From NCBI RefSeq assembly GCF_011926545.1, contig NZ_JAATIT010000001.1, positions 310,001 through 374,000 of the forward strand: a stretch of 64,000 bases of DNA, written 5' to 3'. The notes beneath the pieces are model-generated. The model was not told the DNA's origin, ran no database searches, and saw only the letters and a list, made by a program, of their open reading frames with translations. The translations under genes and the position numbers were made by a program. How positions within the stretch are numbered: position 1 is the stretch's first letter; every line of letters begins with the position of its first letter. Below, piece by piece: positions 54,051 to 62,771 of this stretch. Source of the DNA: Sphingopyxis italica. GTDB taxonomy: Bacteria; Pseudomonadota; Alphaproteobacteria; Sphingomonadales; Sphingomonadaceae.

Positions 54051-55634
54051 TCATCCTTCGCAGGGCGCGGCACGTTCGTCCGGTTCGGCGGATGGCGCCG
54101 CTGCGCGGGGCGCGAGGGCTTCCCACTCCTGCACGCCGACACCGGCATGGGTGTCGCCCTCGCCCGACGCATCGAACACCGCGCGCACGCAGCGTGTCGT
54201 GACTGCCGCGAATTCGACCGCCTGAAATTGTCCGGGCACGGCGCCATAGGGGCCGGCGCCGCGAACGCGCTTCCATCCCTTGTCCCAATATTCCAGGTGC
54301 CACGCGCGCGGCGGCGCCACGCCGACGCTCGCGCCCGCCGGCTGGTCGGCAAAGAACCAGATCCGACTGCCGGTCAACGTCACCGGGCGGTGCCAGCGAT
54401 ATTCGATCCACGGCCGCGCGGGATTCTTGCCGGTCCAGCTGCCCCACATTTCGGGGGGCAGCGGATTTTTCCGGACCTTGCCGTCATTCAGCGCCCGGAT
54501 CCAATATTGCACCGGAATCGGCTCGTTCGACGCGGCGGCGCCCGCGGCGCCCGCGACGTTGCGCGTCGGCGCTGCCGCGGGCATCGGCGCGCGGGTCTGT
54601 GCGACGGGCCGGATCGCCGCGGGCGAAACGCTGTCGTCCCATTCGAGCCGGTCGAGCGCGACCGACCGGCGGAAATGGCCGCCATCCCTGGCGTCGGCGG
54701 TATGATAGGCCAGATACCATTGCCCGTCGAATTCGACCGCGCCGGCATGGCTGGTGGTCGACGAAACGGGTTTCAGGACCACCCCCCGCCACGTCCACGG
54801 CCCCAAGGGCGAGGGGGCGGTGCCATAGGCCTGACAGGCGTGATAGACGGCGGGCGTGCACGGGCTGTCGGGACCGGCATTGTTGCCTGCGTAGAGCATG
54901 TAGTAAACGCCCTTGCGCTTCATCAGCCACGGCGCCTCGAAGAAACCCATCAGCCCTTCGATGATATGCTCGGGGCTTGCGGGCGTTACCATGTCGCGCG
55001 CCAATTCCATGCCGCGCAGCTGCCCGAAGGTGCCCCAATAAATATAGACCCGGCCGTCGTCGTCGACCAGCACGGTCGGGTCGATATTCTGAATATCGTT
55101 CGCTTGCGGCACCCGCTGCGAGATGATCGGGCCCGCGGGATGCGCGTCGCGCCAGGGGCCGAGCGGCGTATCGGCGACCGCGACGCCGATCGCGAAGCGG
55201 TCTTTCGCGCCGCTGTCCTCTTCGATGACCGAGGCATAGAAATAGAAGCGCCCGTCGCCGCCCTCGACCACCTGCCCGGCATAGGCGCGGCCGGGTTCCG
55301 CCCAGGCGAATATGGCGTCGGGCCGCATCGTTGCCGGATAATGCCGCCATTGCCCCGAAGCGGGGCTCTGCGTCGCCAGCATCTGCCACTCGTTCATTAT
55401 GAAGTCGTTGACGTCGGGCGGCGCTTCGTCGCGTCCCGCCAGGATGTAGAGCGTATCCCCGACCACCAGCGGCGCGGGGTCGGTCGAATAATAGCGCCCG
55501 TCGGCAAGGATCGGATTGCCCTTGCTGACGATCGCTTCCGGCTCCGGCGCGTCTTGCGCGAGGCTGGCCGAAGGCAGGATGAAGGCCAGAGCGACGAGGC
55601 TTGCTCCCCTCACCTCACCCTTCCTCGTCGTCAT
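54051..55634 (-). CDS. Secreted GH43 glycoside hydrolase
   Basis: This exported enzyme has 527 residues. The signal peptide (SLVALAFILPSASLA) is followed by a five-bladed propeller: the base in YYSTDPAPLVVGD, the pKa-tuning Asp in NIDPTVLVDDDGRVYIYWG and the acid in GFFEAPWLMKRKGVYY. A C-terminal beta-sandwich (about 380-500) resembles carbohydrate-binding modules of the F5/8 type. Family members are alpha-L-arabinofuranosidases, beta-xylosidases or exo-beta-1,3-galactanases; the first and last would suit arabinogalactan protein. The start at 55634 overlaps the preceding gene by 20 bases; a GTG at 55613 is an alternative. Confidence 0.88.
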   Translation of the reverse strand: MTTRKGEVRGASLVALAFILPSASLAQDAPEPEAIVSKGNPILADGRYYSTDPAPLVVGDTLYILAGRDEAPPDVNDFIMNEWQMLATQSPASGQWRHYPATMRPDAIFAWAEPGRAYAGQVVEGGDGRFYFYASVIEEDSGAKDRFAIGVAVADTPLGPWRDAHPAGPIISQRVPQANDIQNIDPTVLVDDDGRVYIYWGTFGQLRGMELARDMVTPASPEHIIEGLMGFFEAPWLMKRKGVYYMLYAGNNAGPDSPCTPAVYHACQAYGTAPSPLGPWTWRGVVLKPVSSTTSHAGAVEFDGQWYLAYHTADARDGGHFRRSVALDRLEWDDSVSPAAIRPVAQTRAPMPAAAPTRNVAGAAGAAASNEPIPVQYWIRALNDGKVRKNPLPPEMWGSWTGKNPARPWIEYRWHRPVTLTGSRIWFFADQPAGASVGVAPPRAWHLEYWDKGWKRVRGAGPYGAVPGQFQAVEFAAVTTRCVRAVFDASGEGDTHAGVGVQEWEALAPRAAAPSAEPDERAAPCEG

Positions 55635-57372
55635 AGGGGCCTTTTCCGCCGTCGGCGATCAGCTGGTCGACGCGGCGATCGATCTCGGAAATCGGCACCG
55701 ATCCGAGCGACAGCACGGCATCGTGAAAGGCTTTCAGGTCGAACTTCGACCCCAGCCGCTGTTCGGCGCGCCGGCGTGCGTCGATAAAGGCGAGTTCGCC
55801 GATATAATAGCTGAGCGCCTGTCCGGGCCACGCGATGTAGCGATCGACTTCGGTCTCGATCTCATGCTCGGCGAGCGCGGTGTTGTCGTGGAGATAGCGC
55901 TGCGCCTGTTCGCGGCTCCACCCCTTCGCATGAAGCCCGGTATCGACGACCAGCCGCGACGCGCGCCATGCCTGATAGGACAGCATGCCGAAGAGCTCAT
56001 ACGGCGTTTCATACATCCCCATTTCCTCGCCCAGCGTTTCGGAATAGAGCGCCCACCCCTCGCCATAGACCGACAGATAGGTGTCGCGCCGGAACGCGGG
56101 CAGATCCTTGTTCTCCGCGGCGAGCGGCATCTGGAAGGCGTGGCCCGGGGCGCTTTCGTGGAGCGTCAGCGCGGGCAGCGAATAGAGCGGCCGCGATGGC
56201 AGGTTCCATGTGTTCACCAGATAGATGCCGGGGCCCCCGCGACCGCCGGTATAGAAGGGCGCAAGCTCGTCGGGCACGGGCTCGATCGCGAACCGGCTGC
56301 GCGGCAGACGCCCGAAATATTGCGCGGCCTTGCCGTCGAACCGCTTCGCGATCCACGCCGCGCGATTGAGCAGCTCTTGCGGCGTCTTCGCGTAAAATTG
56401 CGGGTCGGTGCGCAGGAAGTGCAGAAAAGCGGGGAGATCGCCCTTGAACCCGACCTCGTCCATGACGGCCTGCATCCGCGCCCGGATTTTCTTCACTTCC
56501 GCAAGGCCGATGGCATGGACCTGATCGGGCGTCAGGTCGCGGGTGGTGAATTCGGCGATCTTCGACTGATAATAAGCGCGGCCGTCGGGCAGGTCATAGG
56601 CTGCCAGGCTTTTGCGCGCGCCGGGAATATATTCGTCGCGCAGGAAGACCAGCAGTCTGGCATGAGCCGGCACCACCGCCTCGCGGATCGCCGCCGCGCC
56701 CTCGGCCGTCAAGGCGGCGCGCCGTTCCGGTGAAATCGACACGGGCCATTCGCGGAAGGGCGCATAGAAGGGCGATTCTTCGACCGACTTCGCGCGGGCG
56801 ACCTCGGCGACGCCGATGTCGCGCCCTTTCAATGTGATTTGCGAAGGGGTGAAACCGCGCTTCAGCCCGGCGCGCATATTGACCATCTGCTGATCGAAAT
56901 AGCGCGGCATGTCGCGCAGCATCGCGATATATTCGCGGTAATCCGCCTCATCCTCAAACGTCGCGCGCGCCCAGCCGGCGACGCCGCCCCAGAAGCTGGA
57001 ATCCGAATTCAGCGGCTTTTCGAACTCGCGATATGTCTGGGCATCGAGCAGCGCGGCGATCTGCCCCTTGTAGACCACATAATTGACCCGCTGCTCCGCC
57101 GACAGCGCGCCGGGGTCGATCGCATCCAGCGCCGCCGCGGTCCGGGTCCAGCGTTGCAGCCGTTCGGCCTGCGCCGCCGGACCGACATCGGGAAGCCGGC
57201 GCGGCGCGCCCTCCGCATCGTCTTCGCCCGGTGCGAACTGCGCCCGGCGCCACTCATATTCCGCGCTGGAAAGCGCCTCGAACCGTTCGTCGGCGCTGGT
57301 TTCCGCCGCCTTTACGCCCATTGTCGCCGCCATCGTTATCACCATCAGGATCACCAACCGCCAATATTTCAC
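55615..57372 (-). CDS. Secreted DUF885 protein, metallocarboxypeptidase-like
   Basis: This 585-residue protein has a signal or anchor (YWRLVILMVITMAATMGV). The DUF885 hallmark HESAPGH (HExxPGH, His405 to His411) supplies zinc ligands as in M32-like carboxypeptidases, and TEVDRYIAWPGQALSYYIGE near the end is family-typical. Few members have been tested; a peptidase on short peptides is plausible. The GTG at 57372 is favoured by GGAGAG four bases upstream and lies just beyond the stop of the reductase gene. It belongs to the GH127-reductase-DUF885-GH43 operon. Confidence 0.87.
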   Translation of the reverse strand: MKYWRLVILMVITMAATMGVKAAETSADERFEALSSAEYEWRRAQFAPGEDDAEGAPRRLPDVGPAAQAERLQRWTRTAAALDAIDPGALSAEQRVNYVVYKGQIAALLDAQTYREFEKPLNSDSSFWGGVAGWARATFEDEADYREYIAMLRDMPRYFDQQMVNMRAGLKRGFTPSQITLKGRDIGVAEVARAKSVEESPFYAPFREWPVSISPERRAALTAEGAAAIREAVVPAHARLLVFLRDEYIPGARKSLAAYDLPDGRAYYQSKIAEFTTRDLTPDQVHAIGLAEVKKIRARMQAVMDEVGFKGDLPAFLHFLRTDPQFYAKTPQELLNRAAWIAKRFDGKAAQYFGRLPRSRFAIEPVPDELAPFYTGGRGGPGIYLVNTWNLPSRPLYSLPALTLHESAPGHAFQMPLAAENKDLPAFRRDTYLSVYGEGWALYSETLGEEMGMYETPYELFGMLSYQAWRASRLVVDTGLHAKGWSREQAQRYLHDNTALAEHEIETEVDRYIAWPGQALSYYIGELAFIDARRRAEQRLGSKFDLKAFHDAVLSLGSVPISEIDRRVDQLIADGGKGPYDDEEG

Positions 57373-57373
57373 A

Positions 57374-58402
57374 TCACTCTCCAATCCGCATGATGTCGTC
57401 ATAGAGCCGCGCGGGAATCGTCACCCCGTTCGCGAGACTCTCCCGCCGCGCCGCGTAGCGACGCGACGACGGCAGGCGGGCGCCCTGCGCCTCGATCGCG
57501 GCGAACATCGCCTCCGCCCGCGCCATATGGTCCGATAGCGCCGCACCCAGAAAGGCGGCGGGGTCGATCGCAAGGATCAACTCCCCGCCCATCGGCGACC
57601 CGCCGCGCCCGCCGTCGAGCGCGATCGATTCGGCGCTCGTCAGGTCGCCGATCAATGGGCCGGCGAGCAGTTCAACCATCGCCGCGAGCGCCGACCCCTT
57701 GTGCCCCCCGAAGGTCCGCATCGCGCCGTCCAGCACCGCGGCGGCGTCGGTCGTCGGCCGCCCTTCGCTATCGACGCCCCAGTCACCCGGCACGGGCTCA
57801 CCCGCCCGGCGGCGCAGTTCGATCTCGCCGCGCGCCGCCGCGCTGGTCGCGAAATCGAACACGAACGCCTCACGCCCGGGACGCGGCCATCCGAATGCGA
57901 TCGGATTGGTGCCGAAAACCGGTTTTGCGCCCCCCGCCGGCGCGACCCAGGCGTGGCTGGGCGTGAAGGCGAGCGCGACCAAGCCATGATCCGCAAGCCG
58001 CTCGACCTCCGGCCAAAGCGCCGCGAAGTGGACCACATGATTGAGCGCGAGCGCCGCGATGCCCTGATCGCGCGCTTTTTGCACGAGCAGTGGAAGCCCG
58101 CGCTCGAAGGCGAGTTGCGCGAAGCCCCCGCCGCCATCGACGCGGACGACGCCCTTCGCGGGTTCGCTCGCCACCGGCACCGCATCCGGCACAACGACAC
58201 CCCGGCTTATGCTGCTGGCTGCGACCAGCAGCCGATAGATGCCGTGACTGGTACAGCCATCGCGCTCGCCCGCGACCATCGTTTCGGCGACCGCGTCGGC
58301 GTGGTCGGTCGACAGACCCACCGCGCGCAGCTTTTTTCGCGCCAGCTCGCGCAGTTCGTCCAGCGTCATCCGCACGCCGTCGCCGGCGGCGGCGATGTTC
58401 AT
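57374..58402 (-). CDS. Malate/L-lactate dehydrogenase-fold reductase (pyrroline-2-carboxylate reductase-like)
   Basis: This 342-residue NAD(P)-dependent enzyme is of the LDH2/malate dehydrogenase (PF02615) family. GCTSHGIYRL, GGGGFAQLAFERGLPLLV, HVVHFAALWPEVERLA and GAKPVFGTNPIAFGWPRPG match the branch containing delta1-piperideine-2-carboxylate/delta1-pyrroline-2-carboxylate reductases (DpkA/LhpD). Such reductases act in D-proline and trans-3-hydroxyproline catabolism, which fits the surrounding locus. Ureidoglycolate or sugar-acid dehydrogenases share the fold and remain possible. The start overlaps the GH127 stop by four bases (ATGA). Confidence 0.82.
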   Translation of the reverse strand: MNIAAAGDGVRMTLDELRELARKKLRAVGLSTDHADAVAETMVAGERDGCTSHGIYRLLVAASSISRGVVVPDAVPVASEPAKGVVRVDGGGGFAQLAFERGLPLLVQKARDQGIAALALNHVVHFAALWPEVERLADHGLVALAFTPSHAWVAPAGGAKPVFGTNPIAFGWPRPGREAFVFDFATSAAARGEIELRRRAGEPVPGDWGVDSEGRPTTDAAAVLDGAMRTFGGHKGSALAAMVELLAGPLIGDLTSAESIALDGGRGGSPMGGELILAIDPAAFLGAALSDHMARAEAMFAAIEAQGARLPSSRRYAARRESLANGVTIPARLYDDIMRIGE

Positions 58403-60783
58403 GCCGCGATGCCGGGTTTGGCGGTGACGAGGCGGATGCCGAAGACCGGCCCCGCGGTGCTGCGATCGTGCGGCACGACGCGGACGCGGACCGACGCCTT
58501 GCCCTGGGTCAGCGCGGTCGGCACCGGATATTCGACGTCGAAGAATTTGCCCGGTGCATCATGGCCGAGCCGCTGGGTCGCGATCCGCTGCCCATCGATC
58601 AATATATCGAAGGCGCGCGGCCGCTCGTCGCCCCAATAGGTCGCCTGAAGGACCAGCGGCCCCGGCTTCACCTTCATGTTGAATTCGAAGAAGCCGCCCG
58701 ACCGGGCGTCGCGTCCCTGACGGCCACGATAGGTCACGGGGTAGCTGATGTCGCTCGTCAGGTCATGGTCGCGCTCGGGCTGCATTTCGCCGAGGAACAT
58801 GACGTCGACCGAGCGGGCGGCGAGATCCTTCAGCCGCGCCTGTTCCGCATTATAGCTCGCTTCCTCGCTTTGCCACGCCGCTTCGGTGAAACGCTTGAAA
58901 TAGACGGCGCTGCGGCGTTCATACTGGCGATAGAAGGGCACGAAACCGAGGTCGGCGGGCCGAACCACACCGCGCGTTCCATAGATCGCCCGGTCGGCCG
59001 CGACCGGCGAAAAGCCGGTGAGCAAGTCGGCGCCGACGAGCGCGGGGTCGGCGCGCTCCCATTTCTGTTCATTGGGCCCCAGATCGGCGGCGAGCACCAG
59101 CGGGCCGCGCAGCACCGACACGACGCTGTCGTCGCCCGGCGTCGCTTCGAGCCGCAAGTCGAGCGGCAGCGTGATCGCGACGATGTCGCCCGCCTTCCAG
59201 CGGCGGGACACCACGGCATAGCCGCGCGTGAAGGCGGGCGTCGCCGCCTCGCCGTTCACCGTCACCTCGGCCTTGCCGGCGGCCCAGCCGGGCACGCGCA
59301 GCGCGACCGGGAAGGTTCCCGAACGCAGCGTGTCGAACCGGAGCGTCGACGTAGCCCCATAGGGGTAGCTGGTATCGAGCGTCACGCCCGCCTTGCGCGC
59401 GGCCCAATCCACCGTCGCGGGGATATAGAGATTGACGTAGAAGGTCCCGTCCTCGCCTTCCCAAAAGATCGAATCGCCATGCTTGGCATGGCTTTCCATC
59501 CCCGAACCGACACAACACCAGAAAGCGTCGTCGTCGGTCGTCGAATAGCCGCGCTCGGTCCCCGACATCAGTGGGGTCATATAGGTAAAGCCGCCGGTCG
59601 CCGGGTTCTGCGCCGCCATGACATGGTTGAGATGCGCGCGTTCATAATAGTCGAAGAAGGCGCCTTCGGGCTCCCACGTCCACAAATGCCGCGTCAGTTT
59701 CAGCATATTATAGGTGTTGCAATGCTCGCACGTCGCCTCGGTGATATGCCGGGCGGTCGTGTCGGGTTCGAAGAAATATTCGCGGTCGGCATTGCCCCCG
59801 ATCACATAGCTGTGATGGTGGACGACGCGGTCCCAGAAGAAGGAGGCGGCGGTCGCCTTCGCCGGTTCGCCCGTCAGTTCGTGAATCCGCGCGAGGCCGA
59901 TCAGCTTGGGCACCTGGGTGTTGGCGTGGAAATTGGCGAGCTTGTCCTCGCGCGCGGCGAGCGGACCCAGAACGCGCTTGTCATAGAAAAGCTCGGCCAT
60001 CGCGAGCCACCGCTTGTCGTTGGTGCGCGCATAAAGTTCGGCGAAGCTTTCGTTGATCCCGCCATATTCGCAGGCGAGAACCTCCTGAACCTGCGCGGGG
60101 GTCAGCGCGGTCATCACGCCCTCGAAATAGCCGGCGAATCCGGTCGCGACGTCCAGCGCCTTGCGACTGCCCCACGCGCCATGGATGTCGAGCAGGCCCG
60201 CGAACAATTTGTGGATGGTATAGAATGGCGCCCACGACCCGTTGAGATCGAAGCCGCCCGAGCGGATATCGCCCTTTTTGATTTCGTCGAAAATCTCGAC
60301 GCCATCGACGATCGTGCCGTCCTTGCGCTTGCGTCCGAGACCGCCGAAATAACCATTGCCGCGCGCCGCCTGGGTCGCGGCAAGCTCATCGACGATATAG
60401 TCGGCGCGGCGGCGCATTTCGGCATCGCCCGTCTGTTGCCAGGTCAGCACCAGCGCGGTCATATAATGGCCCAGCGTATGCCCCGCGATCGTGTCGCTTT
60501 CCCAGCCGCCATAGATCGGCGCCTTTGGCTCCATCCCCGCATAGGCGCGGAAATTGTGGAGCAGGCGATCGGGGTCGAGGCGGTGGAGGTAGTTGCGGTT
60601 CACTTCGACCGCCGTCGCGAAATCGGACGGTTTCAGGCGCACCGCGCCAAGGGGGAGCGGCCGCGCCTTGCCGTGCAGATTGACCTTGCCACCCGCCGCG
60701 AGGGCGCCCGTCGCATGCGCAAGGATGGCGAAGGTGCCGACGCCGAACATCAGCTGCCGGCGACTGGTTTCCCGAAATAACAT
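58399..60783 (-). CDS. Tat-exported GH127/GH146-type beta-L-arabinofuranosidase
   Basis: This 794-residue enzyme has a twin-arginine signal (TSRRQLMFGVGTFAILAHATGALA), so it is folded, probably with its metal, before export. The catalytic (alpha/alpha)6 barrel of the DUF1680 superfamily carries the zinc-thiolate set: Glu353 and Cys355 in CEHCNTYNMLKLTR, and Cys423 and Cys424 in FWCCVGSGMESHAKHGD, matching the Glu-Cys...Cys-Cys cluster of HypBA1, where the first cysteine of the pair is the nucleophile. HypBA1 releases L-arabinose from beta-arabinosyl-hydroxyproline. The motif details are nearer GH146. It heads a four-gene operon; GGGAG supports the ATG at 60783. Confidence 0.88.
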   Translation of the reverse strand: MLFRETSRRQLMFGVGTFAILAHATGALAAGGKVNLHGKARPLPLGAVRLKPSDFATAVEVNRNYLHRLDPDRLLHNFRAYAGMEPKAPIYGGWESDTIAGHTLGHYMTALVLTWQQTGDAEMRRRADYIVDELAATQAARGNGYFGGLGRKRKDGTIVDGVEIFDEIKKGDIRSGGFDLNGSWAPFYTIHKLFAGLLDIHGAWGSRKALDVATGFAGYFEGVMTALTPAQVQEVLACEYGGINESFAELYARTNDKRWLAMAELFYDKRVLGPLAAREDKLANFHANTQVPKLIGLARIHELTGEPAKATAASFFWDRVVHHHSYVIGGNADREYFFEPDTTARHITEATCEHCNTYNMLKLTRHLWTWEPEGAFFDYYERAHLNHVMAAQNPATGGFTYMTPLMSGTERGYSTTDDDAFWCCVGSGMESHAKHGDSIFWEGEDGTFYVNLYIPATVDWAARKAGVTLDTSYPYGATSTLRFDTLRSGTFPVALRVPGWAAGKAEVTVNGEAATPAFTRGYAVVSRRWKAGDIVAITLPLDLRLEATPGDDSVVSVLRGPLVLAADLGPNEQKWERADPALVGADLLTGFSPVAADRAIYGTRGVVRPADLGFVPFYRQYERRSAVYFKRFTEAAWQSEEASYNAEQARLKDLAARSVDVMFLGEMQPERDHDLTSDISYPVTYRGRQGRDARSGGFFEFNMKVKPGPLVLQATYWGDERPRAFDILIDGQRIATQRLGHDAPGKFFDVEYPVPTALTQGKASVRVRVVPHDRSTAGPVFGIRLVTAKPGIAA

Positions 60784-60802
60784 AACCGCTCCCATTTTGA
60801 AT

Positions 60803-60814
60803 ATCGTATACCAT
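60803..60814. promoter_or_regulatory. Candidate GntR operator upstream of the GH127 operon
   Basis: ATCGTATACCAT contains TCGTATACCA, matching the TNGTATACNA form of UxuR/ExuR-type sites. The 14 bases TGAATATCGTATAC (60798-60811) are identical to those at 50729-50742 and lie 15 bases upstream of the GH127 start codon, a repressor-like position. Confidence 0.6.
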
Positions 60815-60832
60815 CATACAGGAACGCGGCTG

Positions 60833-61756
60833 TCAATCCTCAAATGGCGCCGCGCCGATCCGGCGGCAACGCATGAAGGCGTCGGCCACAAGGCGGAGCG
60901 GGGTCCGGTCCACATCGCTGCGCGCTTCGCGGATCAGGCGCGCAAAGCGGGCGTAAATCTCGGGATATTCGCGCTCGGCGCCGACGTCGTGCCCGGTGCC
61001 GTCGATCGCCAGCCGCGCGCCTCCGGCGCCGAGGCACAGCGTGCCGGCGTCGGTTTCGGCGGTGATGTCCCAGGTTTGCGGCCCCTGTTGGCGCCAATCG
61101 AAAACGGCATGCACCGGGGCGCCGTCGATGCCGACCATCTCGAGCTGCGCGGCGATCGGCGCCGCGCGGTTGGATGGAATTTCCAGCCGCCCATCGCGCA
61201 AATGGAAATGCCGCGGCAGGACGTGGGTGGCGATCGACAGCGCGTTGATGCCGGGATCGAACACGCCGAAGCCGCCGGGCTCCCATATCCATTGCTGGCC
61301 CGGATGCCACCGGCGGACATCCTCTTTCCAGACGATATCGACGCGATGGATATGGCGTTCGGCGAGCCAGGCGCGCGCTGGAGCGACGCCGGGGGCGTAG
61401 CGCGAATGCCACGCGGCGAAGAGTGTCGTATCGGACGCTTCGGCGAGCCGCGTCAGCGCCTCGACCTCCGCCAGCGTCGCCCCGGGCGGTTTTTCCAGCA
61501 GCACATGCTTGCCGGCGCGGATCGCTTTTGCCGCCGCCTCGAAACGGGCCTGCGGCGGCTGGCACATGGCGATGGCGTCGATTGCTACACCGGCACCCAG
61601 CAGCGCATCCACCGTCTCGAAGACCGGTATCCCGTCGATCGTGCCGGAAAGGCTCGCCGCCGCGACCAGTTCGAATTCGTCCGACGCCGCGATGGCCGGA
61701 ATATGCTGGTCATGCGCGATCTTACCGAGACCGACGATGGCGACCCGAACGGCCAT
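60833..61756 (-). CDS. Gfo/Idh/MocA dehydrogenase, L-arabinose/D-galactose 1-dehydrogenase-like
   Basis: This 307-residue NAD(P)-dependent sugar dehydrogenase has a Rossmann domain (VAIVGLGKIAHDQHIPAI), the catalytic lysine motif HVLLEKPPGATLAEVEAL (Lys89) and the C-terminal domain with WKEDVRRWHPGQQWIWEPGG and GVFDPGINALSIAT. These last motifs are characteristic of the L-arabinose 1-dehydrogenase of Azospirillum and of related galactose 1-dehydrogenases. It makes the aldonolactone in the first step of oxidative sugar breakdown. It directly abuts the AraD1 gene stop. A GTATAC motif 20-30 bases after it belongs to the next operon. Confidence 0.88.
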   Translation of the reverse strand: MAVRVAIVGLGKIAHDQHIPAIAASDEFELVAAASLSGTIDGIPVFETVDALLGAGVAIDAIAMCQPPQARFEAAAKAIRAGKHVLLEKPPGATLAEVEALTRLAEASDTTLFAAWHSRYAPGVAPARAWLAERHIHRVDIVWKEDVRRWHPGQQWIWEPGGFGVFDPGINALSIATHVLPRHFHLRDGRLEIPSNRAAPIAAQLEMVGIDGAPVHAVFDWRQQGPQTWDITAETDAGTLCLGAGGARLAIDGTGHDVGAEREYPEIYARFARLIREARSDVDRTPLRLVADAFMRCRRIGAAPFED

Positions 61757-62737
61757 CTAGAGTGCTTTCACCGCGGCGGCCGGCGACGCCGCCCGGACGA
61801 TCGGGTTGCGGACCGGCAGCGTGAACGGCGCCGCCTCGATCTCGAACACATCGCCCTCGCGCGTTTCGATCCCGTCGCTGCATGACAGGGTCGCGGTGCC
61901 GAAGAAATGGACATGCACGTCGCCGGGACGGCGGAACAGGCCATATTTGAAATGATGGCGCTCGAGGTTGGCGATGCTGTGCGACATATTGTCTTCGCCC
62001 GACAGAAAGGGCTTTTCCCACAGCGTCCGGCCCTCGCGTACGATGCGGCTGACCCCCTCGACATGCGCGGGCAATTCGCCGACGAGCAGTTCGGGACCCA
62101 GCGCCGCAGGGCGCAGCTTCGAATGGGCGAGCCACAGATAATTGCCGCGCTCGGTCACATGGTCCGAAAATTCATTGGCGAGTGCATAGCCGAGACGGAC
62201 CGGCGTGCCGTCGCCGGCGATCAGATAGATGCCGGCGATCTCCGGCTCTTCGCCCGCGTCGAGCGCGAAATCGGGCGACAGCAGCGGCGCGCCCGGGGCG
62301 ACGAGCGAGGATCCGTCGCCCTTATAGAACCATTCGGGCTGGGCCCCTTGGGCCCCGTCGGCGGGCTTGCCGCCTTCGACCCCCATCAGGAACATCTTCA
62401 TCGAATCGGTCTGATGCGCCGCATCGTCCAGCGCCCGGTGCATCTTGTCGCGGCCCTCGGCCGAACCGAGATGGGTGAGGCCGGTGCCGCTGAGCAGCAG
62501 ATGGGCGGAATCCTCATGGTCGATCGGCGCGAGCAGTTCGACCGCCGCGAGATCGACCGGCGGCCCGTCGCCGAGCGCCCGGGTCAACGCATCCAGAGTG
62601 GTTCCTTCGGCCAGCGCACGGCGGGCGAGCGCGAGCGTGCTCGACACACCGGGAAGCCTCGACGCCGCTCGCCCGTCGCGGATCACCGCGACCCCCCGGT
62701 CGCCGTCGGCGCCGCGAAATTGCACCAAAGAAATCAT
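61757..62737 (-). CDS. AraD1/GguC-family FAH-fold enzyme, probable 2-keto-3-deoxy-L-arabonate dehydratase
   Basis: This 326-residue fumarylacetoacetate hydrolase-fold protein carries LLSGTGLTHLGSAEGRDKMH, EWFYKGDGSSLVAPG, GEEPEIAGIYLIAGDG (metal-binding acidic residues), GYALANEFSDHVTE and AHSKLRPAALGPEL, the pattern of the AraD1/GguC group. These proteins are placed in oxidative pentose catabolism, dehydrating 2-keto-3-deoxy-L-arabonate to alpha-ketoglutarate semialdehyde. The neighbours fit: a semialdehyde dehydrogenase 34 bases upstream and an arabinose 1-dehydrogenase-like gene downstream without a gap. Confidence 0.85.
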   Translation of the reverse strand: MISLVQFRGADGDRGVAVIRDGRAASRLPGVSSTLALARRALAEGTTLDALTRALGDGPPVDLAAVELLAPIDHEDSAHLLLSGTGLTHLGSAEGRDKMHRALDDAAHQTDSMKMFLMGVEGGKPADGAQGAQPEWFYKGDGSSLVAPGAPLLSPDFALDAGEEPEIAGIYLIAGDGTPVRLGYALANEFSDHVTERGNYLWLAHSKLRPAALGPELLVGELPAHVEGVSRIVREGRTLWEKPFLSGEDNMSHSIANLERHHFKYGLFRRPGDVHVHFFGTATLSCSDGIETREGDVFEIEAAPFTLPVRNPIVRAASPAAAVKAL

Positions 62738-62771
62738 CAGCTTGCTCTCCTTATCGCCTTCCCTTGCCGCC

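Noticed and set aside
58090..60780. Plus-strand open frame of nearly 900 codons opposite the GH127 gene
   Set aside because: It mirrors the third-position GC bias of the real gene, is rich in Arg, Gly and Ala, and shows no domain. Similar mirror frames exist opposite several other genes (for example 7948-10038, 35819-37750 and 39597-41495).
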